Positions 27,243 through 36,052 of a DNA stretch of 64,000 nucleotides are shown here, piece by piece. The position numbers and the translations under genes were made by a program. Under the pieces are notes generated by a model. The model was given only the letters and a program-made list of their open reading frames with translations. It ran no database searches and was not told the origin of the DNA. Each line of letters begins with the position of its first letter. Position 1 is the stretch's first letter. This DNA is from Cognatishimia sp. 1_MG-2023 (lineage in GTDB: Bacteria > Pseudomonadota > Alphaproteobacteria > Rhodobacterales > Rhodobacteraceae): NCBI RefSeq assembly GCF_030548175.1, contig NZ_JAUORX010000005.1, forward strand, positions 208,915 through 272,914. Direction: 5' to 3'.

Positions 27243-28336
27243 CCGTCTTCCATATGTAACAATAAGCCCAGTGCCAACATCACGCTTGCGATGGGCGGCG
27301 TCCAGGCGGCCAGTTCAATTGGGATTTGACCATTTTCCCCGAGGATTTGCGCAAAATTTCGAATGTAGTAAAGACCAAAACCCGACATTGTTGCTGCGAG
27401 CGATGCAAGGCCCGTTCGTCCAAATCGCGTGTGTCGCATCGTGAAGGCCGCTGAAATCAGAACCATGGCGACCAAAAACAATGGCTGTGCCGCTTCCATA
27501 TGGAGCCACATGGTATGCCGTCTTGCCGAGAATCCAGCATCTTCTAGCTGGGAAATCAAACGCGGCAACTCCCAGATTGAAACCGCTCTTGGTTTGCCAA
27601 AGCTGTCTCTGATTTGATCACGGGTGAGCGTCGTTGGAAGCTGGTACGTTGCATGAACCTGAGAGGACGCTTCGGCATTTAAGCCACGCCCCAAAGGCCA
27701 AAGCTTTACATTTTCCATGTTCCACGCTGCTTCAACCAATTCAGCAGAACCGGCTTGAATGCGTCGAATTGGACCGCCTTCAGCGGCGTAGCTTACCATG
27801 GTGACGTCACGCAGTACCGTTGCGTCGTGGTTGGAACGCTCCGCAAAAATCACCGTCTGCCCAGTTGCGCTGCCTTGTCGTAGCCATATCCCATCACGAG
27901 AAACCGACAGAACACTATTGCCACCTTGCCGGTATAATGTGGACAGTTCGTCATATTTTTTCGTAGTTGCCGCCACGATCGGATTGAACGTCGACACGGC
28001 GAAAAGGCCGATCATCAAAGCCACGCCAACCGGAGATAACAGAGAGGTAAGCGCAGACCGACCACTTGCCCGTGTGACCACAAGCTCACTGCTGCGCGCT
28101 AAGCTTAGGAACAGAGTGAGCGATGATAAAATCATGATCAGCGGTAAAATCTGATAGATCTCCTTGGGCGCGTTTAACAGCATAAGCTGAAACAACTTTA
28201 AGAACCCAATTTCTGAAACCTCAAACTTTCGCAGATGTTCAACAAGATCGAACAGCAACAAAAGCACCAGAAAGACGCCTGTTAAGGCAAAAAATAACCA
28301 CAGGAATTTGCGTGCAAAGTAGTAATAAAGGGTCAT
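27239..28336 (-). CDS. lptG: LPS export ABC transporter permease LptG
   Basis: LptG is one of two inner-membrane permeases of the LptB2FG extractor. I start at ATG 28336 (MTLYYYFARKFLWLFF), which overlaps the lptF stop by 4 bp and gives 365 residues. A frame start at 28438 adds 34 unconserved residues inside lptF. Hydrophobic segments lie at about residues 10-32, 60-80 and 98-118, with three more after residue 265. A periplasmic beta domain lies between. The YtfP/LptG-like loop SLARSSELVVTRASGRS is the coupling region. LptB and the LptA/C genes are not in this window. Confidence 0.95.
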   Translation of the reverse strand: MTLYYYFARKFLWLFFALTGVFLVLLLLFDLVEHLRKFEVSEIGFLKLFQLMLLNAPKEIYQILPLIMILSSLTLFLSLARSSELVVTRASGRSALTSLLSPVGVALMIGLFAVSTFNPIVAATTKKYDELSTLYRQGGNSVLSVSRDGIWLRQGSATGQTVIFAERSNHDATVLRDVTMVSYAAEGGPIRRIQAGSAELVEAAWNMENVKLWPLGRGLNAEASSQVHATYQLPTTLTRDQIRDSFGKPRAVSIWELPRLISQLEDAGFSARRHTMWLHMEAAQPLFLVAMVLISAAFTMRHTRFGRTGLASLAATMSGFGLYYIRNFAQILGENGQIPIELAAWTPPIASVMLALGLLLHMEDG

Positions 28337-29451
28337 GCTTTGCTCCGCCGACGTAATGCATGTGGATAGGCGCGGCTTGCCAACATCAGCCAAACAACCG
28401 CAAATCCGACCAATGACGGAACATACATCAAATACCAACTATCCGCATCGTTTCGAACCGGATTGGTCACGCCATTTCGCATGGCTTCTAAAATCACAAG
28501 AATGATGAAGGCCAAGACAATCTGTTGCCAGACACCAAAGCGGCTAAAGCCACCCAGCAACAAGGTGGAGAACCCAACCAATGCGGCGACGATGCAGATC
28601 AAGATATGCGCAACGCGCCCGTGCAGCTCAGCTGCAATCCAGCCTGGCTCTAGGTTTAGTTGAAACGAAACGTCCTCGGGCGAAAGAACCAATTCCCGTG
28701 TTGGCGTCCGCTCTAGCGCTTTGCGTTGATTGGTTGAATGTCGCAAAAACGCGCTAATGTCATAGGTGAAGTCCGCGAAGTTGGTTGTGAACAGCCGTCC
28801 GTCGGACTTATTTTCAACCTGTGCTAAGCCATCCACCATAATCAGTTTCGGCCCAGTGTCGTCTTTGATCAGATAGGCTTCGTTAGCCGTATAAGTCACG
28901 GATTGTTCTGGGTCCGAATGATCTGACAAAAACACATCGTTCAGAACACCCTGCGCATTGATGTTGCCAATGTAGAACGTCACATTTGCAGACGGATGCA
29001 AAAACGTGCCTTCGGTGAGCAGCCGCGCCGTTGCGTTTTCTGCAATTTCACGTTCGCGTTGGTCCAACTGCGTCATGCTCGCCGGCACAAGATAAAGCGA
29101 CAGTGCGGCCATCATCAGCCCTGTCAGTAGTCCAAAGTTCAAAATCGGCCGTGCCAACCGCCATGGGCTGAAGCCTGTCGATTGCATCACAACCAATTCG
29201 CTCTCGCTGGACAACCGGTTGGTCACGTATGTGGCCGCAGCAAAGGCCGCGATTGGGAGGATCAGTTTGATAACCGCAGGTAAGCTCAGAACGGTGAATT
29301 CGACGAATACACCAATGGATTGCCCGTCTGCAATCAGACGGTCAAACAACACAACCGCACGATTGACCCAATAGATGGACACAAGGACCAGCGCAAAGAA
29401 GCCAAACAGCATCATTAGTTGCGACAGCATATAGCGGTCGAATCTGTTCAC
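28333..29451 (-). CDS. lptF: LPS export ABC transporter permease LptF
   Basis: LptF is the partner permease of LptG. It shows the same layout: N-terminal membrane helices, a periplasmic beta-jellyroll, then C-terminal helices. The coupling-loop segment NRLSSESELVVMQSTGFSPW is characteristic. I prefer GTG 29451 (MNRFDRYMLSQ) with GGGGGG about 7 bases upstream. The TTG at 29469 would add six residues. It heads the leftward operon lptF-lptG-lptD-surA-pdxA and probably rsmA. The promoter should lie in the 127-bp region shared with the divergent pepA, which also holds a direct repeat at 29519-29537. Confidence 0.94.
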   Translation of the reverse strand: MNRFDRYMLSQLMMLFGFFALVLVSIYWVNRAVVLFDRLIADGQSIGVFVEFTVLSLPAVIKLILPIAAFAAATYVTNRLSSESELVVMQSTGFSPWRLARPILNFGLLTGLMMAALSLYLVPASMTQLDQREREIAENATARLLTEGTFLHPSANVTFYIGNINAQGVLNDVFLSDHSDPEQSVTYTANEAYLIKDDTGPKLIMVDGLAQVENKSDGRLFTTNFADFTYDISAFLRHSTNQRKALERTPTRELVLSPEDVSFQLNLEPGWIAAELHGRVAHILICIVAALVGFSTLLLGGFSRFGVWQQIVLAFIILVILEAMRNGVTNPVRNDADSWYLMYVPSLVGFAVVWLMLASRAYPHALRRRSKA

Positions 29452-29518
29452 TGCTTGCCCCCCAAGCAATTAAAAGTTTGGCAGAACATTAGAACAAATG
29501 CTGGTCAGGGAAAACTGC

Positions 29519-29537
29519 TATCTGGTCAATATCTGGT
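29519..29537. repeat. Tandem TATCTGGT repeat between lptF and pepA
   Basis: Two copies of TATCTGGT stand 11 bp apart, one helical turn, in the divergent promoter region. A related GCTGGTCA lies about 20 bp to the left. The phasing would suit binding of a regulator to one face of the DNA. No known regulator is implied. Confidence 0.35.
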
Positions 29538-29578
29538 AGATTAGGTAGGTCTTGTTTCAACAGATAGGGAGCAGTGCC

Positions 29579-31051
29579 TTGGTTAAACCAGTAGAATTCA
29601 CTTTCGAAGAAACCAATATCGACGAAATCTCAACATTTGCAGGCCGTGTTGCGGTGTTTGTAACGCCTGAAGGCAGCCTTGATCCGGCCGCGCGCCGTGT
29701 GAACCGCCTGACAAAGGGCGCGGTTGCACGCCTTGCAGAGGATAATCTTAAGGCTGGTGATGCGCGTGTTCTTGCTTATCCCGTTGGAATGGCTGCCGAA
29801 GCTGTCGACGTGATCTGCCTAGATCGCCGCGCCTCTATCGAAGAAAACCGTGCAGCGGGCGTTGCTTTGGCCAAAACACGTGGCAAGGCGCCCTTGCTGG
29901 TTTGCGTCGGCAATAACAACAAAGCGGCACAGATCGTTCTAGGTCTCGCTCTGCGGGATTATCGCTTTGACGCGCATAAAACGGATGCGGAACAAGACGA
30001 TGTGCGTACTGTCACTGTCATGTCTTCAAAGCACGAAGTGATCGAAGCCAACGCGCTGCCACTGCTTGCCGTTGCAGAAGGCGCGTTCTTTACCCGGGAT
30101 TTGGTGAACGAGCCGGCCAACGTATTGACCACAACTGACTTCGCAGATCGTCTGGTCGCTATGGGTGATCTTGGTCTACAGGTCGAAGTGCTTGAGGAAG
30201 ACAAGCTGGCAGAGCTTGGCATGGGCGCTTTGCTCAGCGTCGGGCAGGGCAGTGTTAGCCCCTCTAAGGTCGTCGTTATGAAATGGATGGGCGCAGGTGA
30301 TGATCGCGCGCCACTCGCGCTGGTTGGCAAAGGCGTGGTCTTTGACACTGGTGGCATTTCCTTGAAACCTGCCGGTGGTATGGAAGATATGACCATGGAT
30401 ATGGGCGGCGCGGGCGTAGTTGCGGGCACTATGCGCGCACTGGCACTTCGCAAAGCCAAAGCCAATGTTATCGGCCTTGTCGGCTTGGTGGAAAACATGC
30501 CTTCCGGCAATGCGACCCGTCCGGGTGACGTGGTGACTTCTATGAAAGGTGACACGATCGAAGTCATCAACACAGACGCCGAAGGCCGCTTGGTGCTGTG
30601 TGACGTGATGCACTACGCTCAAGAAACGTTTAAACCATCAGCCATGATTGATCTCGCGACCCTCACAGGTGCGGTTATCATTGGCTTAGGCCACGACAAC
30701 GCAGGTGTATTCTCTAACGACGACCACCTCTGCAACGGGTTCCTACGCGCCGCTGAAAACGAAGGCGAGGGCGCATGGCGTCTGCCGCTAGGTAAATCCT
30801 ACGCGGATCAGCTGAAATCACGCATCGCTGATGTGAAAAACGTAGGCGGTCGCCCAGCAGGTTCCATCACCGCTGCGGAATTCCTACATCGGTTTGTCCA
30901 GGACGGCACACCGTGGATTCACCTCGACATCGCCGGTGTTGCCCATGTGAAATCTGACACGACCTATGCGCCAAAAGGGGCCACAGGCTGGGGCGTGCTG
31001 GCACTCAGCCGCTTGGTTCAAGAGCGCTTTGAAGTCGTCGAAGAGGAATGA
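29579..31051 (+). CDS. pepA: Leucyl aminopeptidase (M17)
   Basis: This cytoplasmic zinc or manganese aminopeptidase removes N-terminal residues from peptides. The catalytic domain has LVGKGVVFDTGGISLKP and the signature NTDAEGRL, with metal-ligand Asp and Glu. The Lys/Arg catalytic pair lies in these same segments. I favour the TTG at 29579 (reading MVKPVEFTFEE), with GGGAG 8-12 bases upstream, giving 490 residues. A TTG at 29552 would add nine residues. The gene is divergent from lptF and is followed after 5 bp by holC, an arrangement also found in E. coli. Confidence 0.94.
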   Translation: MVKPVEFTFEETNIDEISTFAGRVAVFVTPEGSLDPAARRVNRLTKGAVARLAEDNLKAGDARVLAYPVGMAAEAVDVICLDRRASIEENRAAGVALAKTRGKAPLLVCVGNNNKAAQIVLGLALRDYRFDAHKTDAEQDDVRTVTVMSSKHEVIEANALPLLAVAEGAFFTRDLVNEPANVLTTTDFADRLVAMGDLGLQVEVLEEDKLAELGMGALLSVGQGSVSPSKVVVMKWMGAGDDRAPLALVGKGVVFDTGGISLKPAGGMEDMTMDMGGAGVVAGTMRALALRKAKANVIGLVGLVENMPSGNATRPGDVVTSMKGDTIEVINTDAEGRLVLCDVMHYAQETFKPSAMIDLATLTGAVIIGLGHDNAGVFSNDDHLCNGFLRAAENEGEGAWRLPLGKSYADQLKSRIADVKNVGGRPAGSITAAEFLHRFVQDGTPWIHLDIAGVAHVKSDTTYAPKGATGWGVLALSRLVQERFEVVEEE

Positions 31052-31056
31052 CCTAA

Positions 31057-31524
31057 ATGGGCGCCGCTTTTTTCTATCATCTCACACAAAACCCGCTCGA
31101 AGATACTTTGCCCCTGTTGCTTGAAAAGGCGACGGGTGCTGGGTGGAAGATCGCGGTGCGAGGTGTCGAGGCGGCGCGTATGGATTGGCTAGATCAACGT
31201 TTGTGGCAAGGAGCTGAGGATAGCTTTTTACCACACGGCCAAGCTGGTGGTGAACATGATGCATTGCAACCGATCTTATTAACGATCGACGCGTCGCTTG
31301 CGAATGGGGCGTCCTGCATCATGTCGGTCGATGGTGCGCAAATCTCTGCTGAAGAAGTGCAGGCAGCAGACCGAGTTTGTATTCTATTCGATGGCCATGA
31401 CCCCGAAGCATTGTCGCACGCGCGTGCCCAATGGAAAGCACTGACAGACGCCGGATGTGCCGCACAATACTGGTCAGAAGAAAGTGGCCGATGGGAGAAA
31501 AAGGCAGAAAAAGCAGCAGCTTAA
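31057..31524 (+). CDS. holC: DNA polymerase III chi subunit
   Basis: The chi subunit links the clamp loader to single-strand DNA-binding protein. The product begins GAAFFYHLTQNPLEDTLP, and its inner segment AARMDWLDQRLWQGAEDSFLPH is the diagnostic DNA_pol3_chi pattern (including the DxxLW and F(L/I)PH elements). Length is 155 residues. It is co-transcribed with pepA. The end is convergent with a membrane protease gene after 14 bp. Confidence 0.93.
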   Translation: MGAAFFYHLTQNPLEDTLPLLLEKATGAGWKIAVRGVEAARMDWLDQRLWQGAEDSFLPHGQAGGEHDALQPILLTIDASLANGASCIMSVDGAQISAEEVQAADRVCILFDGHDPEALSHARAQWKALTDAGCAAQYWSEESGRWEKKAEKAAA

Positions 31525-31538
31525 CATGCGGGATTAAA

Positions 31539-32120
31539 TCACCGAGTTAAGACAAGCTTGCCTTTGGTGATCGTGATCTGTTCGTACCGGTTTAGGTAAC
31601 TCATTCCCAACAAGGATATATCCATATCACCCTGTGTCACGCGGGCTGCGATGTCCTCGTCGGTGTAATCCCCGACTTGCACCTCGTCCAAACGAACAAT
31701 TGCAGTACGGACTTCGCCATTTGCTGTCATCGCGCGTCCTAGGAACCGCAATGTATCGGTGTTTAATCCGGCTCGGGTTGCATCCTCTTGCGATAAGACC
31801 AAATCCGTGGCGCCCGTATCTACGACAAAGTTAATCTCTGTCCCATTGACCTCTGCGGTTAGGTAATAATGCCCATCGGCTGACACTGGGATTTCAATGC
31901 GTCCCTGATCGGCAAAGACTGAATGCGCAGGACGTGCCGCTGTGCGAATATCTTCCCACATTCCAACCGCTGCAATGACACCCAAAAAGATCAACCCCCA
32001 AGCCAAAGCTTGCTGCACTGTCTTTCCAAAGGATTGGCGAAGGTCGGACACAAACCACAGCACAACAGCAACGCCGAGCACTGACAAATAGGCCAAGTTT
32101 CCGATTTCAAATTCACTCAC
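31539..32120 (-). CDS. Membrane-anchored retropepsin-like aspartic protease (TIGR02281 family)
   Basis: The 193-residue protein has hydrophobic segments at about residues 8-25 and 36-55, followed by a soluble domain. That domain carries a single aspartic protease motif, FVVDTGATDLVLS. A later strand reads DISLLGMSYLNRY, which corresponds to the hydrophobic-hydrophobic-Gly element of retropepsins. Single-domain enzymes of this kind act as dimers, most likely on the periplasmic side. The substrate is unknown. It is leftward, 42 bp downstream of the MarC gene. Confidence 0.88.
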   Translation of the reverse strand: MSEFEIGNLAYLSVLGVAVVLWFVSDLRQSFGKTVQQALAWGLIFLGVIAAVGMWEDIRTAARPAHSVFADQGRIEIPVSADGHYYLTAEVNGTEINFVVDTGATDLVLSQEDATRAGLNTDTLRFLGRAMTANGEVRTAIVRLDEVQVGDYTDEDIAARVTQGDMDISLLGMSYLNRYEQITITKGKLVLTR

Positions 32121-32162
32121 ACAAAAGCTCCTTCTCCTTAATATAGGAGAAATTGCAATGCT

Positions 32163-32774
32163 TTACGAGGCAAAGCCGAATGCCTTGAGGCCGTCGAGAA
32201 TAAATTGAACCGACAAAGCCGCCAAAAGCATACCCAAAAGTCGGGTGACAACATTGATACCAATCTTACCCAATGCGCGTTCCAAGAGACCGCCCGCCAG
32301 AAAGAATGTCAACACAGCGAACATCACGACCAATGCAACACCCAGCACAAGAAAGGTGCCTTGAATACCCTGCATTTGCCCACTCAGTAGGATGACCGTT
32401 GCGATTGATCCCGGACCAGCAATCAACGGAATAGCCAAAGGAAAGACTGACGGATCATTCATCTCTTCAATCTGCCCTTCACGCCGCTCTGCGCGCCGCT
32501 CAAACAACATGTCCAAAGCTGTTAGAAACAAAAGTGCACCACCCGCGATGCGGAACGCCGGCATCGAAATCCCGATAAAGCCCAACACAGCTTCGCCAAA
32601 GAAGGCAAACAGCGAAAGAATGAAGAACCCAATCAAACATGCCCGCATTGCAATCGATCGACGTTGCTGCGCAGTCATACCGGGCGTCAGCGCAATAAAG
32701 ATCGGCATCAACCCGATTGGATCGATGATAACAAACAGAGTAGCAAAGGCCGTGATAAGAAAAGCGGTATCCAT
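32163..32774 (-). CDS. MarC-family integral membrane protein
   Basis: This 203-residue protein has six hydrophobic segments. The conserved first helix ends in FVIIDPIGLMPIFIALTPGM, and the middle carries FRIAGGALLFLTALDML. PLIAGPGSIATVILLSG is the second repeat. MarC proteins were once linked to multiple antibiotic resistance, but that link was withdrawn and their transport substrate is not known. The gene lies between the second ABC-F gene (16 bp) and the aspartic protease gene, all leftward and perhaps co-transcribed. Confidence 0.93.
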   Translation of the reverse strand: MDTAFLITAFATLFVIIDPIGLMPIFIALTPGMTAQQRRSIAMRACLIGFFILSLFAFFGEAVLGFIGISMPAFRIAGGALLFLTALDMLFERRAERREGQIEEMNDPSVFPLAIPLIAGPGSIATVILLSGQMQGIQGTFLVLGVALVVMFAVLTFFLAGGLLERALGKIGINVVTRLLGMLLAALSVQFILDGLKAFGFAS

Positions 32775-32790
32775 ATCTGAACTCTATGCG

Positions 32791-34641
32791 TTAAGCGTTT
32801 GCTTTTTCAAGCTTTTCAAGCGCAGTCATCCACATGGCTTCGGCGCGATCCTGCGCTTCCATGACTTCACCGTATTTCTTTTGCCAAACTTCCATTTCAC
32901 CAAGCTTTTCAGCCTCGTAAAGCGCTGGGTCCGCTAGCTTTTTCGCCAACTTCTCGCTCATCTCGTTCAGCTTATTCACGCGCTCTTCGCATTTCTTAAC
33001 ATCCGCGCGCAGGGCCGCCACGTTTTCGCGTGTTGGTTTCTTTGGCGCGGCAGCCTTTGCTTTTTCCTTAGCAGCAGGCTTATCGCTAGACAGCAGCAAC
33101 TTGCGATAGCTTTCAAGATCATCTTCATATGGCTTTACAGAGCCATCTTTCACCAACCAAAGGCGATCCGCGACCAAGGAAAGCAAATGCATATCGTGGC
33201 TGACCAGGATCACAGCTCCACGATAGGCGGTCAACGCCTCGACCAGCGCTTCGCGGCTTTCAATATCCAAGTGGTTGGTCGGTTCATCGAGGATCAGCAG
33301 ATGCGGCGCATCTAATGTTGCCAACAACAGCGACAAACGCGCCTTTTGACCACCGGACAGGCGTCCAACAACTGTTTCCGCCTGTGCAGCACCTAGACCA
33401 AAGCTGGCCAAGCGCGCACGAATTTTGGCTTGGCCTTCATGGCTGCGCAACCGCATCAAATGTTGAATGGGTGTCTCATCGACATACAGCTCATCAACCT
33501 GATGCTGGGCAAAAAAGCCGATACGCAGCTTGTTAGAGATAGTGAACTTGCCGGATTTCCGCTCTAGCCGACCAGACAATAGTTTGGCCAAGGTCGATTT
33601 ACCCTGACCGTTCTTACCCAGCAGTGCAATTCGATCATCTTGGTCGATACGCAGGTTTAGGTTTTTCAGAACGATGGTATCGCCATAGCCAACCGATGTG
33701 CTTTCCGTTGCAATAATCGGCGGCGAAAGCTCTTCGGGGGCAGGGAAGGTAAACACCACGCGCGCCGCATCTTCGGGCGCTGTGATTGGTGTCATCTTCT
33801 CTAGCATTTTCACGCGGCTCTGCGCCTGCTTTGCTTTAGATGCCTTGGCTTTAAACCGGTCCACAAAGCTCTGCAAATGCGCGCGCTGCAAATCTTGCTT
33901 CTTAGCCGCTGCCGCCTGAACAGCGCGTTGCGCGGCCCTTTGTTTGGCAAAGGAATCATATGGACCTGTGTAATAGGTCAGCTTTCGTTCATCCAAATGC
34001 AGGATCGCGTTCACGGAACGGTTCAACAATTCGCGGTCGTGCGAAATGATCAAGACTGTATGCGGGTACTTTACCAGATAAGCCTCAAGCCAAAGCGCGC
34101 CTTCAAGGTCAAGGTAGTTGGTCGGTTCGTCCAACAGCAAATAGTCAGGTTGTGAAAACAACACCGCTGCAAGGGCGACGCGCATGCGCCAACCACCAGA
34201 ATAGGCAGAGCAGGGCTTTAGCTGATCTTCGTGATCAAAACCCAAACCTCTTAGGATAGAGCCAGCGCGCGCTTCCGCGCTCCAGGCATCAATATCGCTT
34301 AGGCGGGTTTGAATATCTGCAATGCGTCCCGGATCAGTTGCGGTTTCAGCCTCGGCCAACAATTCCGTACGCTCGGTGTCAGATGCCAACACCGTATCAA
34401 TCAAAGAGACCTCGTTGCTGGGCACTTCCTGTGCGACGCCGCCAATCTTGGCACGGTCGGGCAGGGTGATAGAGCCACCTTCTAGCGAAAGCTCGCCACG
34501 GATCAATCGGAACAGCGTGGTTTTGCCGGCGCCATTGCGTCCAATCAGGCCAACTTTGTGGCCTGTTGGGATCGTCGCGGATGCGCCTTCGAACAAAGGA
34601 CGGCCTTCGACGTTATACGAGATATCTGAGATCTTTAACAT
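32791..34641 (-). CDS. ABC-F family ATPase (YheS/ABCF3-like)
   Basis: This is a second soluble tandem ATPase, of 616 residues. Domain one has GLIGRNGAGKTT near residue 31, the unusual signature YSGGWRMRVALA and Walker B LLLDEPTNYLDLEG. The inter-domain linker has the basic QSFVDRFKAKASKAKQAQSR helix pair characteristic of ABC-F proteins. Domain two has LLGKNGQGKST, LSGGQKARLSL and LILDEPTNHLDIES. A Lys/Glu coiled tail closes the protein. The SGGWRMR signature and linker resemble YheS more than Uup (see 741-2555). Ribosome-associated translation rescue is the likely field of action. It is divergent from ndk. Confidence 0.9.
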   Translation of the reverse strand: MLKISDISYNVEGRPLFEGASATIPTGHKVGLIGRNGAGKTTLFRLIRGELSLEGGSITLPDRAKIGGVAQEVPSNEVSLIDTVLASDTERTELLAEAETATDPGRIADIQTRLSDIDAWSAEARAGSILRGLGFDHEDQLKPCSAYSGGWRMRVALAAVLFSQPDYLLLDEPTNYLDLEGALWLEAYLVKYPHTVLIISHDRELLNRSVNAILHLDERKLTYYTGPYDSFAKQRAAQRAVQAAAAKKQDLQRAHLQSFVDRFKAKASKAKQAQSRVKMLEKMTPITAPEDAARVVFTFPAPEELSPPIIATESTSVGYGDTIVLKNLNLRIDQDDRIALLGKNGQGKSTLAKLLSGRLERKSGKFTISNKLRIGFFAQHQVDELYVDETPIQHLMRLRSHEGQAKIRARLASFGLGAAQAETVVGRLSGGQKARLSLLLATLDAPHLLILDEPTNHLDIESREALVEALTAYRGAVILVSHDMHLLSLVADRLWLVKDGSVKPYEDDLESYRKLLLSSDKPAAKEKAKAAAPKKPTRENVAALRADVKKCEERVNKLNEMSEKLAKKLADPALYEAEKLGEMEVWQKKYGEVMEAQDRAEAMWMTALEKLEKANA

Positions 34642-34780
34642 GGCTGCGAGCAGTCTATGAGACGGGCAAACTTGTCAATCCGTATTGCTAAGTTTCAAAC
34701 CAAGTTCCAAAGGGCTTTGCAAAACAAAATTCACATGGTAGTGCCCGCGCAAATTCAACTTTGATCTTTGAGGTATAACC

Positions 34781-35203
34781 ATGGCTCTGGAACGCACGTT
34801 CTCTATCATCAAACCTGATGCAACTCGTCGTAACCTGACAGGCGCAATCAACGCGAAATTCGAAGAAGCTGGTCTGCGCGTTGTTGCGCAAAAGCGTATT
34901 CACCTGACAAAAGCACAAGCAGGTAAATTCTACGAAGTACACGCAGAGCGTCCATTCTACGACGAACTGTGCGAATTCATGGCATCTGCGCCAATCGTTT
35001 GCCAAGTTCTAGAAGGCGAAGGCGCAATCGCGAAAAACCGCGAAGTTATGGGCGCAACAAACCCAGCAGACGCAGCACCTGGCACAATCCGTGCAGAGTT
35101 CGCTGAATCTGTAGGTGAAAACTCTGTACACGGTTCCGACGCTCCTGAAACAGCAGCAGTTGAAATCGCGTATTTCTTCTCTGGTCTAGAACTGGTCGGC
35201 TAA
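34781..35203 (+). CDS. ndk: Nucleoside diphosphate kinase
   Basis: Ndk equalises NTP and dNTP pools by gamma-phosphate exchange. The phosphohistidine is His117 in [10 protein letters not shown]. The N-terminus [15 protein letters not shown] and the [11 protein letters not shown] segment are conserved. Length is 140 residues. GAGGT lies 6-10 bases before the ATG. The gene stands alone with a strong terminator downstream. Confidence 0.98.
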   Translation: MALERTFSIIKPDATRRNLTGAINAKFEEAGLRVVAQKRIHLTKAQAGKFYEVHAERPFYDELCEFMASAPIVCQVLEGEGAIAKNREVMGATNPADAAPGTIRAEFAESVGENSVHGSDAPETAAVEIAYFFSGLELVG

Positions 35204-35229
35204 TCCGCCTTTTCTACCAAAAGACATCA

Positions 35230-35264
35230 GAGCCGCTTTGGAGCAATCCAAGGCGGCTTTTTTT
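35230..35264 (+). terminator. Intrinsic terminator of ndk
   Basis: AGCCGCTTTGGA and TCCAAGGCGGCT pair with one wobble around GCAA, followed by seven T. It ends just before the stop codon of the convergent TfoX-domain gene and may be used from that side less well. Confidence 0.93.
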
Positions 35265-35265
35265 G

Positions 35266-35598
35266 TTATCCGGCCTTGCGGGGGATAACGCCAATTTCAT
35301 TTAAAATGGTTTCAAGCTTTGACAAACCAGTGTCATGTGAACTGGCTTTGATCGCGTCAAACCGAACGCGTAGCGCTTCTTTTTCTTTACCTTTGCAATC
35401 GTTCCAAGGACGACCTTGCAAGGCCATGACCAAAACGTAATAGCCAATAAAGTGTGGTTTTGATCCTGTTTTCAACAGTTTGGCATAGGCGTCATCAGCA
35501 CCCAATGCGCGTAGTTCTTCGGCGGAATGAATTCCAGCACGGGCACAGGCCTCTTCATAGGCCGGGCCAAGGTTTTTGATTGAGGATACAGGCGTCAT
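35266..35598 (-). CDS. TfoX C-terminal-domain protein
   Basis: The 110-residue product consists almost entirely of the TfoX_C helix-hairpin-helix-like domain. Landmarks are SIKNLGPAYEEACARAGIHS at the N-terminus, ELRALGADDAYAKLL and YYVLVMALQGRPWND. Full TfoX/Sxy competence activators also have an N-terminal domain, which is missing here. Such stand-alone proteins are common in roseobacters and their role is unknown. It is convergent with ndk. Confidence 0.9.
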   Translation of the reverse strand: MTPVSSIKNLGPAYEEACARAGIHSAEELRALGADDAYAKLLKTGSKPHFIGYYVLVMALQGRPWNDCKGKEKEALRVRFDAIKASSHDTGLSKLETILNEIGVIPRKAG

Positions 35599-35644
35599 GG
35601 ACGCAATCTATCATTCTCAATAAGGGTGTCACCCTGAAGTGGTC

Positions 35645-35773
35645 TTAGATCATCGCCCAATCAGTAAAAACTTGTTTCTTAGGTTCAGGTGCAGACGCAG
35701 TTTGTTTAACCGGTGGTGTGGGACGTGTAGACGCAGAGGTCTGCTGTGGGTCTTTCTGCATAGAAATAGGCAT
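35645..35773 (-). CDS. 42-residue hypothetical protein with strong ribosome site
   Basis: The short product begins MPISMQKDPQQTSA and ends PKKQVFTDWAMI. The start is chosen because a perfect AAGGAG lies 5 bases upstream of ATG 35773. A longer in-frame start at 35860 lacks such a site. The protein is hydrophilic and rich in Pro, Thr, Ser and Gln, with a short hydrophobic C-terminus (VFTDWAMI). There is no signal peptide or membrane helix. I recognise no family by name. It lies between the TfoX-domain gene and the PQQ dehydrogenase gene, leftward, with a 46-bp gap to the former. Confidence 0.55.
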   Translation of the reverse strand: MPISMQKDPQQTSASTRPTPPVKQTASAPEPKKQVFTDWAMI

Positions 35774-36052
35774 GCTCGTGCTCCTTATGTTGTCCCCGTT
35801 TCGGGGTTTAGCGATCTTGGGAATATCCTGCCCAAAACCACCGTTTCTTGGTGCGCCCACAGCGGATAATCAGTGGGACGTTTGGATAGGCTAAAATGCG
35901 ATTCGGGCAACAATGTGCCGAATTTTAAATTTATTGTTCTCAAATGCAGGATAGTCACATCGGCATTGTGATGAGCTGTCAGACTTTTTGCCGGTATAAG
36001 ATGGTTAATAACCGCGTCGGTAACGACCGCATTTCGATCAAAAGGAGCTTTA

